A stretch of DNA of 64,000 bases, from contig NZ_MINL01000001.1 in assembly GCF_001882345.1 (NCBI RefSeq), forward strand, positions 2,645,128 through 2,709,127. The letters are read 5' to 3'. The translations under genes were made by a program, and so were the position numbers. Source of the DNA: Halomonas sp. QHL1 (lineage in GTDB: Bacteria; Pseudomonadota; Gammaproteobacteria; Pseudomonadales; Halomonadaceae). Under the pieces are notes generated by a model. It worked only from the letters and a program-made list of their open reading frames with translations, was not told the DNA's origin and ran no database searches. The stretch's first letter is position 1; each line of letters opens with the position of its first letter. Shown one piece after another: positions 28,847-39,197 of this stretch.

Positions 28847-30246
28847 GCGCCCGCCTTGAGCGCATTCAGCGCCTCGCGCGCTCGCTGGGCAGCCGCCCGC
28901 ACTTGATTTGGCGCCGTGCCGCCAATGTGATTACGGGCGGCTACCGAGCCTTCCAGGGTTAACACCTCGAACACGTCCTGCTCGATGGTATCGGAGAACT
29001 GTTTGAGCTCATCCAGGCTCATCTCAGACAGGTCTTTTTCGCTTTTAAGGCCATAGGCCACCGACTGACCGACGATTTCGTGGGCGTCGCGGAAGGCCAC
29101 GCCTTTGCGTACCAAGTAGTCGGCCAAGTCCGTCGCGGTGGAGAAACCACGTCGCGCGGCTTCATACATGCTGGCTTTTTTGGGCTCGATCGCGGGCACC
29201 ATATCGGCGAAGGCTTTTAAGCAGTCGCGCACGGTATCGACTGCATCGAACAGCGGCTCTTTATCTTCCTGATTGTCTTTGTTGTAAGCCAGCGGCTGCG
29301 ATTTCATCAGCGTTAGCAGCGACATCAGGTGGCCGTACACGCGGCCGGTTTTGCCGCGCACCAGCTCAGGCACGTCAGGGTTTTTCTTCTGCGGCATAAT
29401 TGAAGAGCCGGTGCAGAAGCGGTCGGGCAGGTCGATAAAGTTGAACTGGGCGCTGGTCCACAGCACCAGCTCTTCGCTCATACGCGACAGGTGCATCAGT
29501 AGAATGCTGGCGAAGCTGGTGAATTCGATGGCGAAGTCGCGATCCGAAACCGCGTCCAGTGAGTTCTCCGTTGGGCGGTCAAAGCCTAACAGTTCCGCCG
29601 TCACGTGGCGGTCAATCGGGTAGGTCGTGCCCGCCAGCGCAGCGGCACCCAGCGGCATGACGTTGACGCGCTTGCGACAGTCCAGCAGGCGCTCGTGATC
29701 CCGGGCCAGCATCTCTTGCCAAGCCAGAATATGGTGGCCAAAGGTGACCGGTTGGGCGGTTTGCAGGTGGGTGAAGCCGGGCATAATGGTCTCGGCTTCA
29801 CGGTCAGCCAGTTCGATCATGCCTTCGCGCAGGCGCTTGAGTTCTACTTCGATAACATCGATCTCATCGCGCATGAACAGGCGGATGTCGGTGGCGACCT
29901 GGTCGTTGCGAGAACGCCCGGTGTGGAGCTTTTTGCCGGTAATGCCAATTTTTTCGGTCAGCCGCGCCTCAATATTCATGTGCACGTCTTCCAGCGGCAC
30001 CGACCAGTTGAATTCGCCGCGTTCGATCTCGCCCTGAATCTCGTTCAGGCCGTTCATAATCGCATCGCGCTCGTCATCGGTCAGAACCCCCACCCGCGCC
30101 AGCATAGTGGCGTGGGCGATGGAGCCCTGGATGTCCTGGGGTGCCAGGCGCTGGTCGAAATTAACAGACGCGGTGAAGCGTGCGACAAAGGCATCGGTGG
30201 GCTCGCTAAAGCGACCGCCCCAAGACTGATTCGTGGCTTGGCTCAT
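28843..30246 (-). CDS. argH: Argininosuccinate lyase ArgH
   Basis: ArgH cleaves argininosuccinate into arginine and fumarate. The 467-residue protein contains the superfamily signature [12 protein letters not shown], the opening [17 protein letters not shown], and the [13 protein letters not shown] and [13 protein letters not shown] motifs. The ATG at 30246 ([11 protein letters not shown]) is chosen because the 25 residues before it are not conserved in the family. lptM overlaps its end. Confidence 0.96.
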   Translation of the reverse strand: MSQATNQSWGGRFSEPTDAFVARFTASVNFDQRLAPQDIQGSIAHATMLARVGVLTDDERDAIMNGLNEIQGEIERGEFNWSVPLEDVHMNIEARLTEKIGITGKKLHTGRSRNDQVATDIRLFMRDEIDVIEVELKRLREGMIELADREAETIMPGFTHLQTAQPVTFGHHILAWQEMLARDHERLLDCRKRVNVMPLGAAALAGTTYPIDRHVTAELLGFDRPTENSLDAVSDRDFAIEFTSFASILLMHLSRMSEELVLWTSAQFNFIDLPDRFCTGSSIMPQKKNPDVPELVRGKTGRVYGHLMSLLTLMKSQPLAYNKDNQEDKEPLFDAVDTVRDCLKAFADMVPAIEPKKASMYEAARRGFSTATDLADYLVRKGVAFRDAHEIVGQSVAYGLKSEKDLSEMSLDELKQFSDTIEQDVFEVLTLEGSVAARNHIGGTAPNQVRAAAQRAREALNALKAGA

Positions 30247-30344
30247 CGAAGATATATCCTGCTGACAAAACAATGGAGTCGTTAGCAGAAAGTGTACCAG
30301 AGTCGCCCCGGTCAGCGGCACGCCGTTTTTATTTATGCAGTGGG

Positions 30345-33134
30345 CTAAGGGCTTGACGTTATGACCGCAGGTGGTTTGTGCAAAAATTCGTGCAGGGCAC
30401 TGAAGGGCATGGGGCGAGCAAAGTAGTAGCCCTGATAGTAGTCACAGTGCCGCTGTTGAAGATAGCCAAACTGCTCTGCCGTCTCTACGCCTTCGACCAA
30501 TACCTCCAACCCCATTTTCCCCGCCATGGCGACCACGCCGTCGATAATGGCGGCATCGTAGCGGTCGGAAATCACATCGCGCACAAAGGAGCGGTCAATC
30601 TTGATACGATTAATCGGCAGGCGCTTTAAGTAGCTTAGGCTAGAGAAGCCGGTCCCAAAGTCGTCTAAAGCAATCTGAACTCCCAGCGCTCGCAAGTTCT
30701 TTAGCGCCTGGATCGCTTGTTCGGCGCTATCCATCAGAACCCCCTCAGTAAGCTCCAGCTCTAACAGCGCTGGCGTTAGGCCGCTGCTCGCCAGCACCTG
30801 CTCAATGGAGGCGAGGAACCCGGGGCGTTGAAACTGCATAGGCGAAATATTGACCGCCATAGTAATTTCGCCCAGCCCAAGGCCATTGAGCTGCTGGGCA
30901 TCGCGACAGGCGGTGGCCAATACCCACTCGCTGATGGGGATGATCTGGCCCGTGTCCTCGGCAAGACTAATAAATTCAGACGGCGGTATATTGCCGCGCT
31001 CTGGGTGCTGCCAGCGGATTAACGCTTCAACTCCCACCACGCGACCGCTCGGCGCGTGAATTTGCGGCTGGTAATGAAGCTCAAACTGCTGCTGCTCAAT
31101 GGCTTGCTGGAGCGCGCTGCGTAAGCTGACCCGTTCACTCACTTTGCGATTCAAGTCTTCGGTATACCAGTGGTAAGTATTGCGCCCGCGGCGTTTGGCT
31201 TTATACATGGCCAAGTCCGCCTGCTGGATAAGCTGACGAGGTTTTTTCATGCTGCCATCATTGATGGCAATCCCGATACTGGCGGTAATACGTAGCTCGC
31301 TGCCGCGATACCAGTAGGGCGGCGAAAGCCCCCGCAGAACGCGCTCTACTACTTGGATCACATCATCTTGGTGAGCTAGATCCGGCAGCAGCACAACGAA
31401 TTCATCGCTACCGAAGCGCGCGACGGTGTCCCTGGGGCGCAGTTCATTTTCCAGCCGCTTGGCAACCTCAACCAGAATAAAGTCGCCCACCTCATGGCCC
31501 AAGGTATCGTTGATCGGCTTGAAATCGTCCAGGTCAATAAACAGCACGGCTATGTAGCGCTGGTAGCGACGTGCCAACACACACCCTTGCTCTAAGCGCT
31601 GACCAAGCAGCAAACGGTTGGGCAACCCCGTCAGGGCGTCATGGTGGGCGTTATGGGCTAGCTGGGCCTGATATTCGCGCTGTTCAGAGATATCGTTCTG
31701 TACGCCGATAAAGTGGGTCACTTCAGCGTTCTCATCAAGAACGGGCGAAATGTACAGGTCGTTCCAAAAAACCGTACCGTCACGCCGATAGTTACGGATG
31801 ACCACGTGCACTTCACGCTGTTCGGTAACCCCTACCTTTAACTGCTTGATAGTAGCGGGATCGGTCTCGTCACCCTGGAGGAAACGGCAGTTGCGCCCCA
31901 GCGCCTGGTTACGCGTATATCCGGTAATGCGCTCAAAGGCGGCGTTAACATAGACCATAGGCAGATCGCTGCGCTGGGCATCTACAATCACTACCCCGTT
32001 GGTACTTGACTCAACGCTACGCTCAAGCAGTTTTAGCTGATGCTCGGTCGCTTTACGCTCGTTAATATCGCGGAAATAGACCGCAAGCCCTTCAGAGGAC
32101 GGGTATACGTGCACCTCAACCCATAGCTCTAGTCGCGGATTATAGGCTTCAAAATGTACCGCTTGTTGCTGGCTAGCAGCGCGCCGATACTCCTGTTCAA
32201 AGCGGCTGCCTAAGGCGTCGGGAAAGCTCTGCCAAATATGTCGGCCTAGCAATTCGCCTTCGCGGCGCTTCAAGATGCGCTCCGCCTCTGGGTTAACGTA
32301 GGTAAAATGCCAGCGGGTATCTAGGGTAAAAAAGCCATCGGTGATGCTATCAAGGGTCATGGTGAGCCGGTGCGCAAGCTGGGTAAGGTTTTCGCGTAGC
32401 TGCTTTGGCTCGGTAATATCCTGCGATGCCCCCTGCACCTGAATGATGTGGCCTTCTTCATCGCGCACCGCTTTACCAATCGCCCGCACCCACAGATGCC
32501 TACCTTGGCGGGTAATCACCTCAAACTCGTCATCAAAACTAACGCCGTGCTCACAGCAGGCTTTGAATGCCGCCATCAGCCGCTCCTGCGACTCAGGCGC
32601 ATAGAAGGAAAACGCCTCTTCAACGCTGGGCTGAAATCCTGCAGGCATACCGTGGATGTGGCTGAGCTCATCCGACCAGATAGGCTTGCCGTCCGCCATG
32701 TCGACATACCAGCCGCCAATCAGGGCAGTTTCACCGGCAATTTTGAATAGCCGTTGGTTGCGCAGCAGCTGCTCATCTGATGCCTTACGGCGCGTTATTA
32801 CCCGGGCGATCACATAAATCACGCCCTCCCCGAATGAAGCAGCAACCTCTATCCAGTGCTGCTTTCCAGCTGCAGAAACGGCGCGCACCTCAAAGGGGAT
32901 GACCTTTTCGCCTTGATGCATACGCTGTAACGCCCGCTCTATCACCGGGTGGTCAAGGGGATTAACGACGACGCCACAGGCGCGACCGATTAATTGTTCA
33001 GACGAATACCCCAGCAGTGTCTCGAAGGCTGGATTGACTTGCAGCAGCGTGCCTGCAAAGTCGATACAGCAGAACAGATCCCGTGAGAGTAGGAAAAATT
33101 GGTCAAGCTGGCCGCGGGGCAACACTAAGGACAT
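30345..33134 (-). CDS. PAS/LOV-GGDEF-EAL cyclic-di-GMP signalling protein
   Basis: The 929-residue soluble protein has three PAS domains (about 10-115, 130-245, 255-362), a fourth PAS of LOV type (about 372-488), GGDEF (about 495-655) and EAL (about 670-920). The LOV domain has GRNCRFLQG with the photo-adduct Cys416, plus Asn448, Asn458 and Gln479 at flavin-contact positions, so blue-light sensing is likely. The GGDEF signature is GSDEF (575-579), a Gly-to-Ser change that may lower cyclase activity. EAL (703-705), Asn762, ELTE, DDFGTG, Lys845, EGVET and QGYYF are all kept, so phosphodiesterase activity is expected. There is no membrane segment. It is divergent from hemC. Confidence 0.9.
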   Translation of the reverse strand: MSLVLPRGQLDQFFLLSRDLFCCIDFAGTLLQVNPAFETLLGYSSEQLIGRACGVVVNPLDHPVIERALQRMHQGEKVIPFEVRAVSAAGKQHWIEVAASFGEGVIYVIARVITRRKASDEQLLRNQRLFKIAGETALIGGWYVDMADGKPIWSDELSHIHGMPAGFQPSVEEAFSFYAPESQERLMAAFKACCEHGVSFDDEFEVITRQGRHLWVRAIGKAVRDEEGHIIQVQGASQDITEPKQLRENLTQLAHRLTMTLDSITDGFFTLDTRWHFTYVNPEAERILKRREGELLGRHIWQSFPDALGSRFEQEYRRAASQQQAVHFEAYNPRLELWVEVHVYPSSEGLAVYFRDINERKATEHQLKLLERSVESSTNGVVIVDAQRSDLPMVYVNAAFERITGYTRNQALGRNCRFLQGDETDPATIKQLKVGVTEQREVHVVIRNYRRDGTVFWNDLYISPVLDENAEVTHFIGVQNDISEQREYQAQLAHNAHHDALTGLPNRLLLGQRLEQGCVLARRYQRYIAVLFIDLDDFKPINDTLGHEVGDFILVEVAKRLENELRPRDTVARFGSDEFVVLLPDLAHQDDVIQVVERVLRGLSPPYWYRGSELRITASIGIAINDGSMKKPRQLIQQADLAMYKAKRRGRNTYHWYTEDLNRKVSERVSLRSALQQAIEQQQFELHYQPQIHAPSGRVVGVEALIRWQHPERGNIPPSEFISLAEDTGQIIPISEWVLATACRDAQQLNGLGLGEITMAVNISPMQFQRPGFLASIEQVLASSGLTPALLELELTEGVLMDSAEQAIQALKNLRALGVQIALDDFGTGFSSLSYLKRLPINRIKIDRSFVRDVISDRYDAAIIDGVVAMAGKMGLEVLVEGVETAEQFGYLQQRHCDYYQGYYFARPMPFSALHEFLHKPPAVITSSP

Positions 33135-33269
33135 AGGATTTCCTAAGGAACAGATAAAACACGTTATGAGAGCATAATTAGTTCCGTTATTTTTACTGTG
33201 GCGTTCGGTGCTTTATGATGACACTTATCATAGCTTGACTCGCCGTGTCTGCGGTAAAGGGAGAATAAC

Positions 33270-34214
33270 GTGCTATCAATCACAAAACTGCGCATTGCCA
33301 CGCGTAAAAGCCAATTGGCCATGTGGCAGGCTGAGTACGTTCGCGACCGCTTAATGGCGGCCCACGACGGCCTCGAGGTCGAGCTTGTGGCACTGTCTAC
33401 CAAGGGCGACAAAATTCTCGATACGCCGCTTTCAAAAATTGGCGGTAAAGGGCTGTTCGTCAAAGAGTTGGAAGACGCCATGCTGGATGGCCGTGCCGAT
33501 ATTGCCGTCCACTCGATGAAAGATGTACCCATGCACTTCCCCGAAGGGCTGGGTCTGTCGGTCATCCTAGAGGGTGCCGACCCTACCGATGCGTTTGTAT
33601 CCAACCACTACTCTAGCATTGATGAGCTTCCCGAAGGGGCGCGTATTGGCACCGCCAGCCTACGCCGCGGCCTGCAGATGCGTGAAGCCCGCCCCGACCT
33701 GCAAATTCTTAACCTGCGCGGCAACGTGCAAACGCGACTAGGCAAATTAGACGCGGGCGAATTTGACGCCATCATTCTGGCGACCTCAGGCCTTAAGCGG
33801 CTGGGCTTGAATGAGCGGATTGCCCAGGCGCTGCCGCCGGAAGTGTGCCTGCCCGCCTGCGGCCAAGGCGCCCTAGGCATTGAGTGCCGCCTGCATGATC
33901 CCGAGCTGATTGCCTTGCTAGCCCCGCTTGATGACGCGGATACCGCGACGCGCGTGCGCGCAGAACGGGCCATGAACACGCGCTTAGAGGGCGGCTGCCA
34001 AGTACCCATTGCTGGCCACGCAGTGCTGGATATTGAAAATGAAACCCTGTGGCTACGCGGCTTAGTCGGCAACCCAGAGGGCACCGAAGTGCTGCGCGCC
34101 GAAGGCCGCGGTTCGATGCATGAGCCCGAAGCACTGGGCATTCGTATTGCCGAAGAGCTGCTCGACCAGGGCGCTGGCGATATTCTGGCCGAGGTTTACG
34201 GCCGCGCCATATGA
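33270..34214 (+). CDS. hemC: Porphobilinogen deaminase HemC
   Basis: HemC polymerises four porphobilinogen units into hydroxymethylbilane. The 314-residue protein has the opening [16 protein letters not shown], the active-site [11 protein letters not shown] region and the dipyrromethane-attachment cysteine in [12 protein letters not shown]. The GTG start at 33270 follows GGGAGAATAAC. hemD overlaps its stop codon. This begins a four-gene hemCDXY operon. Confidence 0.96.
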   Translation: MLSITKLRIATRKSQLAMWQAEYVRDRLMAAHDGLEVELVALSTKGDKILDTPLSKIGGKGLFVKELEDAMLDGRADIAVHSMKDVPMHFPEGLGLSVILEGADPTDAFVSNHYSSIDELPEGARIGTASLRRGLQMREARPDLQILNLRGNVQTRLGKLDAGEFDAIILATSGLKRLGLNERIAQALPPEVCLPACGQGALGIECRLHDPELIALLAPLDDADTATRVRAERAMNTRLEGGCQVPIAGHAVLDIENETLWLRGLVGNPEGTEVLRAEGRGSMHEPEALGIRIAEELLDQGAGDILAEVYGRAI

Positions 34215-34990
34215 GCCAACCAGTACTGATCTGTCGCCCCGGCGAGCGCGGTGAAGCACTGGCCGCTGCTCTACGCGAACGGGGCGAGAGCGTTGAATCA
34301 CTCAATGTGATGCAACTTGAAGCCTTGCCCGAAAACCCGGAAATGCGACGTATCTGGCTGGATATTGATCAGTACCATAAGATAATAGTCATTAGCCCCT
34401 TTGCGGCCACTTGCTTAAGCGAAGCGCTGGATCGCTTCTGGCCACAGCTGCCCGTTGGCATTGACTACTACAGCGTTGGCAGCGCCACCGCGGCGACGCT
34501 TTATAATCAGTTGGGTGTCCGCGTGCATGTGCCTTCGCCGAGTGCGGGCGAAGATACCAGCGAAGCACTGCTTGGGCTTGCCTCGCTCCAGCAGTTAGCG
34601 CACCAGCGAATTCTACTGGTGGCGGGCGAAGGTGGCCGCCCGCTGCTCGCTGAAACGCTTGTAGAGCGGGGGGCACAGGTGACTCGCGTGGCGGTGTATC
34701 GACGCACGTTTCAACCCCTAGCACCTGATCTGCAAACGCGCCTTTTTTCAGGTAATTACCGGGCGTTGATCGTCACCAGCAGCGAACTGCTGGAACATCT
34801 GGCAAAATGGTGCAATCAAGCGGCCTTCAACCAACCGCTAATCGTTTCCAGCCGCCGTTTGGCTACACTGGCTGGCATACTGGGGTTTTGTGACCTCAAG
34901 GTGGCGTCCGGAGCTACGCCAGCTGCGTTGATAGCGGCGTTGGAGACCTGCGACCCACAGGGTGCCGATGTCGATCAAGGAACTTACTAA
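34211..34990 (+). CDS. hemD: Uroporphyrinogen-III synthase HemD
   Basis: HemD cyclises hydroxymethylbilane with D-ring inversion. The 259-residue protein shows the weakly conserved two-domain family layout, with [15 protein letters not shown] in the first half, and [11 protein letters not shown] and [17 protein letters not shown] in the second. The ATG overlaps the hemC stop (ATGA). Sequence conservation in this family is low, so the call also rests on position. Confidence 0.92.
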   Translation: MSQPVLICRPGERGEALAAALRERGESVESLNVMQLEALPENPEMRRIWLDIDQYHKIIVISPFAATCLSEALDRFWPQLPVGIDYYSVGSATAATLYNQLGVRVHVPSPSAGEDTSEALLGLASLQQLAHQRILLVAGEGGRPLLAETLVERGAQVTRVAVYRRTFQPLAPDLQTRLFSGNYRALIVTSSELLEHLAKWCNQAAFNQPLIVSSRRLATLAGILGFCDLKVASGATPAALIAALETCDPQGADVDQGTY

Positions 34991-35003
34991 GGGCTAGCGA
35001 CAC

Positions 35004-36533
35004 ATGAGCAAACAAGTAAACGATCAGGACGATGTACAACCGACGTCCGCCGATGCCTCTCAAGGCGTCCCTAAAACGTCCGACAAAGCAGCTTCCACGA
35101 CCAACGCGACTGAGCCCAGTGCGCCGACCACACCACCGAGCTCAACATCACCTGCTCAAAGTGGTGCTAAAAATAGTCGGTCGCGGCGGCGTGAAAAAGG
35201 CTCGTCAGCAGCGAGTTCAACCGCTGCTAGCAGCACTACCAGCACGGCTAAACCGGCAGATACCACGTCCAGTAGCACGAGCGCCCCTAGCACGCCTAAA
35301 GAGAGCGCCAGCAGCACGACATCACCTTCACCGAGTGCAGCTCAACCAAGCCCCTCTTCCTCAAGTGGGTCAACCTCTAGTTCGCCATCTTCAAGCGCCA
35401 CCTCGTCAAAGTCGACCAGCGACAAGTCATCGGCGGGGACCACACCGCCCACTGGCCACAAAGGCGGCAGCCCGAGCGGTGGTGGCAAAAGCGGAGGCGG
35501 CAAAAGTGGCGGTCTCGCGATTGCCCTGGTGATTATCCTGGCGATTGCCTTGGCGTTCGTCGCTTGGCAAGGTTGGCAACGCTTGGATAGTCAGCAGCAG
35601 CGCCTCGACGAACTAGCGCAACAGGCTGAAGGTAGCGCCTCGCAACAGGCGGTTAGCGACCTTGAATCACGCCTAGATAGCGGTGAAGCCGAGCGCGATG
35701 AAGCGCTGCAGAGCACACTGGGTGATCTACGCGACGAATTTGACAGCTACCGCAGCGACGTCGATGAGACCCTAGGCCAAGTGCTGGACCAGCTCTCTCA
35801 AGAGCAGGACACCGACGAGCGCGAGTGGCTGCATGCCGAAGCCGCCTACCTGCTACGCCTGGCCAATCAGCGCTTACAGCTGGAAGGCGACGTTGACGGC
35901 GCGGCAGCGCTGCTGCGCACCGCCGATGCCCGTCTGGTTGATGCTGACAACCCGGCGTTGACGACCGTACGCGAAGCGATTGCTAATGAGCTAGCCTCCC
36001 TGGACGCCGTGCCCCAGGTTGACCGCACCGGCCTCTACTTAGCACTCAATGCCCAGCAAGAGCGCATCTCCACTCTGCGCCTCTCTCAAGAAATTGAGGA
36101 GCAAGCGGTGACCTCCAGCATCGAACAGCCGCCTACCGGCACTTTCCAGCGCCAGCTGGCGCGCTTCGGTGAAGAGCTTAAAGACCTAGTGGTGGTTCGC
36201 CATCACGATGAAGCCCTGGAAGCCCTGATTACTCCGGAGCAAGAGTCTTACCTGCGCCAGAGCCTGCGCTTAGTGCTGGAGCAGACGCAGTTGGCCCTGC
36301 TCAACGAAGAGAAAGAGCTTTATGACGCGAGTATCGACAAAGCGCTACAGCTGCTGAACGACTACTACGACACCACTCGCGAAGAGACCCAAAGCGTTAT
36401 TACGCGCCTTCAAGAGCTCAAGGAAGCCGAAGTAAAACCCGAGCTGCCCGATATCAGCGCTTCACAGCAGGAACTCGCACGCTTTATCGACAATCGCTAT
36501 GAGACGCGTGGCCAAAGCGGAGGTGATTCATGA
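35004..36533 (+). CDS. hemX: HemX family protein
   Basis: The 509-residue protein starts with a 160-residue low-complexity stretch very rich in Ser, Thr, Ala and Pro, then a Gly/Lys-Ser repeat. One membrane helix follows (about 171-190), then a long periplasmic region with coiled coil (about 195-270) and the conserved HemX domain (EREWLHAEAAYLLRLANQRL). The name comes from its place beside hemD. It has been annotated as a methyltransferase in the past, but no such motif is present; its role is unknown. hemY overlaps downstream. Confidence 0.88.
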   Translation: MSKQVNDQDDVQPTSADASQGVPKTSDKAASTTNATEPSAPTTPPSSTSPAQSGAKNSRSRRREKGSSAASSTAASSTTSTAKPADTTSSSTSAPSTPKESASSTTSPSPSAAQPSPSSSSGSTSSSPSSSATSSKSTSDKSSAGTTPPTGHKGGSPSGGGKSGGGKSGGLAIALVIILAIALAFVAWQGWQRLDSQQQRLDELAQQAEGSASQQAVSDLESRLDSGEAERDEALQSTLGDLRDEFDSYRSDVDETLGQVLDQLSQEQDTDEREWLHAEAAYLLRLANQRLQLEGDVDGAAALLRTADARLVDADNPALTTVREAIANELASLDAVPQVDRTGLYLALNAQQERISTLRLSQEIEEQAVTSSIEQPPTGTFQRQLARFGEELKDLVVVRHHDEALEALITPEQESYLRQSLRLVLEQTQLALLNEEKELYDASIDKALQLLNDYYDTTREETQSVITRLQELKEAEVKPELPDISASQQELARFIDNRYETRGQSGGDS

Positions 36534-37807
36534 GAAAGCTTGTTCTCCTCATTGTCGCAGGCCTCGCCGTCGGGGCCCTGTTTGGGCACCTGATGATGTC
36601 GGTGCCCGGCTACTGGCTGATCCGCGTGGGCGACTCTTCCATCCAGACATCGTTTTGGTTTGGTCTGGTGCTGCTGTTTGCCGCCTTTATCGTCCTACAC
36701 TTTGTACTGCGTTTGCTCAGTGGCATTATTCGCCCCATGGGGCGTTTTCGCAGCTGGAACAGCCGCGCCCGTAACCGTCGCGCCATGCAGCGCACCGTGC
36801 GTGGCCTGGTAGCGCTGACCGAAGGGCGCTGGAAAAAAGCCGAAAAAACCCTGGTTAACGCCGCCGATGACTCCAGCACACCGCTAGTCAATTACCTATC
36901 CGCAGCGCTGGCAGCCCATTACCAGGGCCACCACGTAAAATCCCAGGAGCACCTGAATCAGGCGCAGCTAACTACCGACGGCGCCGATACGGCCGTTGGC
37001 CTGATGCAAGCGCAAATGATGATTGAGCGTCAGCAGCCGGAAGAGGCGCTGGCGATTCTAAATCGTCTGGATAAGAAGCTCTCTAACCACCCACAGGTGC
37101 TCAAGCTACTCAAGCAGGTGCACTTAAGCGTCAACGATTGGGAAGGCTTACGGCGTTTAATTCCACGCTTGGCTGCGCAGAAGCTGATCACTCAGCAAGA
37201 GCGTGAGCAGTTGGAGTTTAAAGCCTACCGCGAGCTGATCGTATTTGAAGCGCAAAACCCCACCAACATTGAGCGAGTACGTGGCCTTTGGGCTGATATG
37301 CCTGACTATTTGCGTGGCAATACCGAGCTGATCCTGCTTTACACCGAGGCACTGATTCAAGCCAACGAAGAACCGATTGCCGAACGCTTACTCAACCACT
37401 CGCTGGATCACCACTGGGATGCGCGCTTGGTAAAACGCTACGGCTTGCTGAACGTGGACGCCGGTCGCCAGCTTGTCAAAGCCGAGAAGTGGCTACAAGA
37501 GCGCCCCAACGACCCAGAGCTACTGCTTGCTTGTGGTCGTCTCTCGCTGCGCACCGGCCAGTGGCAAAAGGCAATCGAGTACTTTGAAGCCAGCCAGCGT
37601 CAGCGCCCCAATGGCGAAGTATGTGCTGAGCTTGCCCGTCTTTATGCCAGCCTTGGCGAGCATAATAAGAGCCAGCTCTACTACCGCCACAGCGTTGAAA
37701 TGTTGGCCAAGTCGCTACCTTCGCTGCCCCAACCCAGCGATGCTAACGACAGCAAAAAACCTGACAGTAAGCAAAAAGACAGTAAAACCATTAAGAAAAG
37801 CGCCTAG
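36530..37807 (+). CDS. hemY: HemY family membrane protein
   Basis: This 425-residue protein has two N-terminal membrane helices (about 4-24 and 40-62), a basic loop (SRARNRRAMQRTVRG) and a C-terminal array of TPR-like helices (about 85-390). The tail is rich in Lys, Asp and Ser. Proteobacterial HemY of the hemCDXY operon is not the protoporphyrinogen oxidase that shares the name, and its role is not firmly known. GGAGGTGATTC precedes the ATG, which overlaps the hemX stop. Confidence 0.9.
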   Translation: MRKLVLLIVAGLAVGALFGHLMMSVPGYWLIRVGDSSIQTSFWFGLVLLFAAFIVLHFVLRLLSGIIRPMGRFRSWNSRARNRRAMQRTVRGLVALTEGRWKKAEKTLVNAADDSSTPLVNYLSAALAAHYQGHHVKSQEHLNQAQLTTDGADTAVGLMQAQMMIERQQPEEALAILNRLDKKLSNHPQVLKLLKQVHLSVNDWEGLRRLIPRLAAQKLITQQEREQLEFKAYRELIVFEAQNPTNIERVRGLWADMPDYLRGNTELILLYTEALIQANEEPIAERLLNHSLDHHWDARLVKRYGLLNVDAGRQLVKAEKWLQERPNDPELLLACGRLSLRTGQWQKAIEYFEASQRQRPNGEVCAELARLYASLGEHNKSQLYYRHSVEMLAKSLPSLPQPSDANDSKKPDSKQKDSKTIKKSA

Positions 37808-37828
37808 GGTTGCTGCTGGTCTAACGTA

Positions 37829-37862
37829 AAAGGGCGCCACTTAATCAGTGGCGCCCTTTTTA
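37829..37862. terminator. Bidirectional terminator between hemY and mscL
   Basis: A strong hairpin with arms AAGGGCGCCAC and GTGGCGCCCTT around a seven-base loop separates the convergent hemY and mscL genes. A T-run follows on the plus strand, and the A-run on the left gives a T-run on the minus strand. It can serve both genes. Confidence 0.9.
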
Positions 37863-37867
37863 GTGAC

Positions 37868-38395
37868 TCAAGGTTTAGCAGGTGGCATTTCCGGTGGTGC
37901 AGATGTAGCTTCAACCGACGTTTTAGCCTCCGCTGGCTTATCCAACATTGCTGTACAGTGGCCACATCGCGTCGCTTTGATCGGCACCACCATCAAGCAG
38001 TAAGGGCAAGGCTGCTCGGTAGGACTTGCAGGCGCCACTGCCTCTTCGCGCTTTAACCGGTTGATGGTGCGTACCAATAAGAAGACCACAAAGGCGACAA
38101 TCGTAAAGCTCACCACTGCATTGATAAACAGTCCCACATTTAGCGTTACCGCCCCCGCTGCCTGGGCATCTGCCAGCGTCGCATAAGTGCCACCCACACT
38201 CCCTGGCCGCAACACCACAAACAGATTGGAAAAGTCGACCCCACCCACCAGCAAACCAATCAGCGGATTCATCACATCCGCCACTAGGCTCTGCACTATC
38301 AGTGTGAACGCCCCACCGATAATGATCCCCACGGCCATATCGACAACGTTGCCTTTTACCGCAAACTCACGGAACTCCTGAAAGAATTTTGCCAT
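37868..38395 (-). CDS. mscL: Large-conductance mechanosensitive channel MscL with C-terminal zinc ribbon
   Basis: MscL opens under membrane tension to release solutes on sudden dilution, a key safety valve for a halophile. The pore helix ([20 protein letters not shown], about 11-30) and second helix (about 86-108) are standard. In place of the usual short C-terminal helix, the protein continues to 175 residues with a four-cysteine knuckle (Cys130-Cys133 and Cys144-Cys147) and a Pro/Ala-rich tail. The ribosome-binding site is weak. It is convergent with hemY. Confidence 0.92.
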   Translation of the reverse strand: MAKFFQEFREFAVKGNVVDMAVGIIIGGAFTLIVQSLVADVMNPLIGLLVGGVDFSNLFVVLRPGSVGGTYATLADAQAAGAVTLNVGLFINAVVSFTIVAFVVFLLVRTINRLKREEAVAPASPTEQPCPYCLMVVPIKATRCGHCTAMLDKPAEAKTSVEATSAPPEMPPAKP

Positions 38396-38544
38396 TTTCG
38401 AACGCCCTACCGTTTCGTTTTAGCCAATACCCAAAGCCACTTCATTCAATGAAGAGCATGGGTGACCGCGCGTTAGGCGACAAGTAAATTTCTTTGGATT
38501 GAAGGCTATGCTTGGCAGGCAAAGGGGCGCATTGTAATCAATGC

Positions 38545-38988
38545 TTATTGACTTACCGTAATGACACGACACTTGGCAGAGTGGCCCACTTTATGTGAAA
38601 TGCTACCAATCACAACGCCTGCCAAATCGCTTAACCCTCGACTACCCATCACAATGGTATCTACATCATAAGCGTTTGCAGTGTCTAAAATAACGCGTGT
38701 CGGGTCACCTTGGGTAAGCAACTCTTCGATTTGCTGAGCACCCTCTTCTCGTGCGGAATTAACCGCTTGCGCCAGCAACTGCTCGCCCGCTTTCTCACGC
38801 TCAGCAAGAGTAGCGTCGGCATCAATAGCCCCAATGCCCCATACCAGCGTAGTCGCATAGGCAAGCGTTTCAGGTACGTGTAACAAATAGAGTGTTGAGT
38901 CTTCTTTATCCAACAGCTTACAAGCCACTTTCAAAGCTTGCTTAGCGCTCTCAGAGCCGTCGATAGGAACTAAAATACGCTCATTCAT
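38545..38988 (-). CDS. Single-domain universal stress protein
   Basis: The 147-residue UspA-type protein has ILVPIDGSESAKQAL at the N-terminus and the nucleotide motif VMGSRGLSDLAGVVIGSISHKV intact near the C-terminus, so ATP binding is likely. The ATG at 38988 matches the family start; upstream in-frame ATGs would add 11-17 unrelated residues. It lies upstream of mscL on the same strand, with a short perfect 15-base palindrome (CTTCATTCAATGAAG, 38440-38454) in the gap. Confidence 0.88.
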   Translation of the reverse strand: MNERILVPIDGSESAKQALKVACKLLDKEDSTLYLLHVPETLAYATTLVWGIGAIDADATLAEREKAGEQLLAQAVNSAREEGAQQIEELLTQGDPTRVILDTANAYDVDTIVMGSRGLSDLAGVVIGSISHKVGHSAKCRVITVSQ

Positions 38989-39181
38989 GGCTGGTTTTGC
39001 CCCTTTTATGGTGTCTTCCATTACTAAAGTCGTAGCCAAAATTTCGCTTTCAAAAGCTTAAATACTGGTAGCGTTATAACGCTTAGTTAAGCTGGTTTAA
39101 AAGTTTCTTTGAATACTTGAAGAACATCGTCAGCTTGGTAGCAACCTAACGACAAAGCCAATATTGTTTAAGTAGCCGCTC

Positions 39182-39196
39182 ATACCTTGGAGGTAT
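39182..39196. promoter_or_regulatory. BenM/CatM-type operator over the LysR gene's ribosome-binding site
   Basis: ATACCTTGGAGGTAT is an exact ATAC-N7-GTAT, the consensus bound by BenM and CatM in Acinetobacter. It ends one base before the start codon of the BenM-like gene, and its spacer contains the GGAGG ribosome-binding site. Autorepression is the expected consequence; binding is not shown. Confidence 0.6.
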
Positions 39197-39197
39197 C

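Noticed and set aside
29605..30285. A 226-codon plus-strand frame opposite argH
   Set aside because: It is fully antisense to conserved argH sequence and has no recognisable domain or start signal.
35004..36533. HemX as uroporphyrinogen-III C-methyltransferase
   Set aside because: No methyltransferase motif is present; the label is a historic annotation based on operon position.
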